A program made the position numbers and the translations under genes. A stretch of DNA of 64,000 nucleotides from Aldrovandia affinis (lineage: Eukaryota; Chordata; Actinopteri; Notacanthiformes; Halosauridae), in NCBI GenBank assembly GCA_029706075.1, contig JAINUG010000135.1:621501-685500 (forward strand), read 5' to 3'. Below the pieces are notes generated by a model. That model ran no database searches. It was not told the DNA's origin and saw only the letters and a list, made by a program, of their open reading frames with translations. This document shows, in pieces, positions 60,867 to 64,000 of the stretch (its first letter is position 1; each line of letters begins with the position of its first letter).

Positions 60867-61145
60867 GTACACGGCCTGTCCATGGAGGGTAATATCTGTA
60901 AAACCAATATGTGAATGTAAATTACGGTGATTTATTTCAAATTGTTTGCTCATTCTGGTCCACACAAAAGCTTTTGACGGTGAGCTGTGTGATGGAAAAT
61001 ATGTGAATGCCTGTTTGAAGGCTAAGCATTTTTCAATTCATTTTAAGCTCTTACGTTGAAGTGTTTATGGCATAATTTTATAACGTAACAGAAAAGGCGA
61101 GGTCAATTTGATATTCCATAAATCTACGATTTTCTCTTTTTTACA
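60400..61145. repeat. Unclassified dispersed repeat, copy B (inverted)
   Basis: This is the reverse-complement counterpart of 28051-28860. Matches run from 'taattctgagttgca' (near 60450) through 'gataactgttactatttcta' and 'gtaacgtcaacatgcagcg' to 'ggtccacacaaaagctttt' and 'ataaatctacgattttctc' (near 61120). Copy B has about 80 bases after the (TG)n run that copy A lacks. No coding similarity was found. Confidence 0.7.
60826..60865. repeat. (TG)n microsatellite
   Basis: Pure TG run of about 20 units inside repeat copy B, at the position complementary to the (AC)n of copy A. Confidence 0.95.
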
Positions 61146-62423
61146 GACAATTGGCACAATTGAATCTATTCTACAATGCTGTAAAGCTAGCACAAGGAGG
61201 AAAGTATTTGTAAAGAACCGGCTGTGAATATGTGCAATTACACAAATGAACAAAATGGTAAAACGTACGCTGTAGAGGTTTTTATGTGAAGAAAGCCATA
61301 ACTAATAGCTTACGAGTCTAAACTTGGATACAGTCCTTCGAGAAATTGGTTCTTGGCTGTGGAATCCATGCTTAAATGACCAGACTGAGTTGACAGGTTA
61401 TATTCAATATCCCTCTCCTGTGAAACATTCTCTGGGCCTGAAAACTTTGGTTTCTTATTAAAAAAAGGCACTGGCACTTTTCCCAAGTGCAGTGAAGATA
61501 GGCTTTGCTTTATATCATACAGGAATTACACAATGAAAACTTGTGCTGGTTGTGGGGAAAACACAGTTTGTGAGACCTAAGACCATGAACCCAGATATCA
61601 TTGAATGCCATTTCATTTATCCTAACACATAACCCAGTTTCAAAGTGAACCAAGTTTCCAGACAGTATATGTAACTGTATAGGAGTGATTGGAAGCTGAA
61701 TGTGTCGAAACTACTTTTACTCCATGTGAAATGATGGGCCAGGTTCATGTAATGTTAGATTATCGCTCGGAAACGCTCGGACTTTACAAAATTTGGACTC
61801 AATTGAAACCTGGTCTTTATTTGCTACTAAGCATGTGGTTGTGAATTTAATATTCGCTGACAAGAAGGGCAGCATCAAAGCATTTCGGGTTTTTTACTTT
61901 CTTCTTTTTCAGAGTAACTTCTTCTGTTTTAAAAACAGTAAATGAAAAAGGATTCGTATTTTGAACTAAACGGCAGAACACCAAGATGAAGTCAAACACC
62001 TTCCATGGCCTCCTCACCCAATCACTAGATCTAAACATTGAACCTTCATGGGAAGTTTCCACCGCCTTCATCTCTCAATGAACCAGAGGCTTTCCTTGTT
62101 GAAGAATGGTACAATATCCTACTAGAAACGGTTCAAAACTTGTATAACCGCATTCCAATTCCTTAATTAAACATTAATTAATGTGTTTCCATGTTTCCAT
62201 TATTTTGCCTACCCCCTGTATATATCACAATTAAATCATTTAAATGCGATGACATATTTAAATGTTACTAATCTTTTAAAATATCTTAATAATTAATTAA
62301 GAACATATTAACCACATTATTTTAAACTGTCAGCTTATACAATACGACACTATAATACTCAGCATTGGGTCAACAACTTCTCATATTTTCATTGCAATGA
62401 AGTTCTACATTCTACATAAAACC
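61146..62423. other. AT-rich unique sequence
   Basis: No gene or repeat recognised. The last 250 bases are rich in 'taatta' words. Confidence 0.5.
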
Positions 62424-62775
62424 CTGTGCCAGTGCAGGGTGGTGCATTACTGGCTGTAGCGCTGCCCAGGAAGGGAGGGTTACAATCAGCGGGATTGTCC
62501 CGGTTTCATCTCACAAGAGTGATTCCTCTGGCCAATGAGGCAACAGCTTGTCTGTTCCAGCTGCGCAGACGATTACATCACAACCAGGATGAGATCAGCA
62601 GAGCACAGCTGGTGGCCCGCAGAGCCAAAAGAGGCGGTGGCCAGCAGCATACGCTTCGGAGGAGAACATGTGCTTTTCTACACTCTCCCAAAAATGTTGG
62701 ATGATGTTGCAGTGATGATTGTGATTAGACATGCCACATTAGGATTAAAAGAGAAAAAAGGGGGATAAAATTGTT
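62424..62775 (+). repeat. SINE-like dispersed repeat
   Basis: The body 'ctggctgtagcgctgcccag' and the later 'tcggaggagaacatgtg', ending in 'gagaaaaaagggggataaaa', have the look of a retroposed fish repeat, with an end resembling the tail of the SINE at 2796-3153. No tRNA-like head with A and B boxes was found, so it may be 5'-truncated. No target duplication was found. The short open frames inside carry no known domain. Confidence 0.55.
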
Positions 62776-63779
62776 CAGGAAAAAAAAGCAATAAAGAAAG
62801 CCTATAAAAAGGCGTAGGAATCTGTGTGAACACAAGAACACAATAAGGCTTCAAAAGAATTGCATGCATTTTCTGGCATATTTGCAAAGGTGGTAGTGGA
62901 GCAAATCCAGATTGGCCTTTAATACAGTGCTTTGGTTTTTTTGTGTTCATTTTTACAGCAGGAAACAGGATTTGCCTGAGTGTAATAGGATGAATACACG
63001 CCAGTTTGGCGCGATAACCGCGTGCACTCAGAGCAGAGGGTCATTTTAGCTGCAAGTGGCCACTTAGCCCTCCGAAGGAGAATGGGTTTCATACTGCATT
63101 ATTGAATCCATCTCTGGAATTAAAATCACAGGATTGTTGTTTACCAGCTCAGACCCAAATTAATTGCCATTAGTTTGGTCATCATTGTATTTAACCAGCG
63201 GTGAAGCTAAAATTACTTTTTTCCAATATTTTCTTCAATAAGACAAAAGGTAATTTGTACATTCATCAACATCAATAGCGAAGGAGAAATTAAATTACAC
63301 GAGTACTTATGTGGCTCACCAGATTTGCTCGATACAGGAACAATGCAATTTTCGAAATTATGCGAGAACAAGAAGAACTCACACCAGATATGAAAAAAGC
63401 AACTCATATTAAGCAAAAAAGGCAACTAATTGGAATGTGATTAAGGGCAAAAGCATAAACAACAGAAAAAAACACACAAGCAACAAAAAAAGTTCTGATG
63501 TATTAATTTAAAACGGGCCATGGGACTCATTTCCTGGAGAACCGAGGGGATTGCTGATGGAGGGAAGAATCTGTTTGATATGCAGGCCGCATTTGGACAC
63601 AGGTTCTGAGGCACGAGGCAATTAAAGTGGTGACTGCTGCTGCCATCCGTCGAATTGGAGGAGAGCGAAATTCCAATTCCACCCGGCTTGGGAAGCAGCA
63701 ACCCCTGAGCTAATAGGGCATATTGCACTATGCAGACAATATCCTTCCAAAATACATATATTTATCAAATACATACATG
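62776..63779. other. Unique sequence, nothing recognised
   Basis: AT-rich, with A tracts near 63404 and 63465-63490. No gene or repeat was recognised. Confidence 0.5.
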
Positions 63780-64000
63780 TGTTTAATAAGTATTCACCCC
63801 TTTGGGAGTTTTCACATTTCAAACGCTTACTTCATGGAATCAAAATGTATTAAATTGGGATTTCTTGTCACTGATCAACACAAAATACTCTAAAGCTTCT
63901 TCTGAATGAATTACAAATGAAAAATAGACAATAATTGATTGCATAAATATTCACCCCCTTGACTAAATACTTCAACACCTTTAACTGCAATTACATCTGT
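63780..64000. mobile_element. Tc1-like transposon, end region, cut by window edge
   Basis: Begins near 63789 with 'aagtattcacccctttggga' and repeats the theme at about 63941 ('gcataaatattcaccccctt'). In between is 'ggatttcttgtcactgatca'. This is the layout of the terminal non-coding region of a Tc1-like family widespread in fish, with an outer and inner copy of the terminal motif. It continues with 'aactgcaattacatctgt' at the window end. Any transposase would lie beyond the window. Confidence 0.75.

Overview
This window looks like intergenic nuclear DNA from a ray-finned fish. The evidence is its mixture of interspersed repeats: tRNA-derived SINEs carrying the fish-type conserved tail (core 'gcagacgctcttatccagag' or its reverse complement), a 5S-rRNA-derived SINE, L2-type LINE remnants, several Tc1-like transposon fragments, hAT-type non-autonomous elements, and many simple repeats. 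The exact species cannot be read from the sequence. An early-branching teleost is my guess, not a result. No host protein-coding gene could be supported on either strand. Every reading frame that resembles a known protein belongs to a decayed transposable element.

Layout. 1-2200 is mostly unique and CpG-rich. A tRNA-headed SINE with a perfect 13-bp target-site duplication sits at 2783-3166. 6641-7734 is a complete hAT-type element with perfect terminal inverted repeats and a perfect 8-bp duplication. 7735-18400 is largely unique, with two SINE-family repeats (about 11531 and 12653) and CpG-rich patches. 18428-18475 is a striking 19-bp hairpin. 18813-21600 is a minus-strand LINE graveyard (RT C-terminus plus 3' tail, and an endonuclease scrap) with two related SINE-like repeats. 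21600-28050 is mostly unique. 28051-28860 and 60400-61145 are two diverged copies of one unclassified repeat in opposite orientation, about 32 kb apart. 28860-40000 is mostly unique, apart from one SINE at 37370.

From 40000 to 50000 the window becomes repeat-dense. It holds three side-by-side Tc1-like remnants, one of them interrupted by two SINE-type insertions and with its coding pieces in permuted order. It also holds two full SINEs, another Tc1 transposase fragment, a palindromic hAT-type MITE, a tRNA-like sequence and a 5S-SINE. 52000-57000 is mostly unique. 57018-59420 is the largest coding relic, an L2-type LINE with the endonuclease cut short and joined to the reverse transcriptase. 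The window ends inside another Tc1-like element (from about 63780).

The elements do not form a working pathway. They record successive waves of transposition in a gene-poor region. Unique blocks between them, rich in CpG or in TAAT-type motifs, could be regulatory DNA of a distant gene. That is inference and needs a cross-species alignment.
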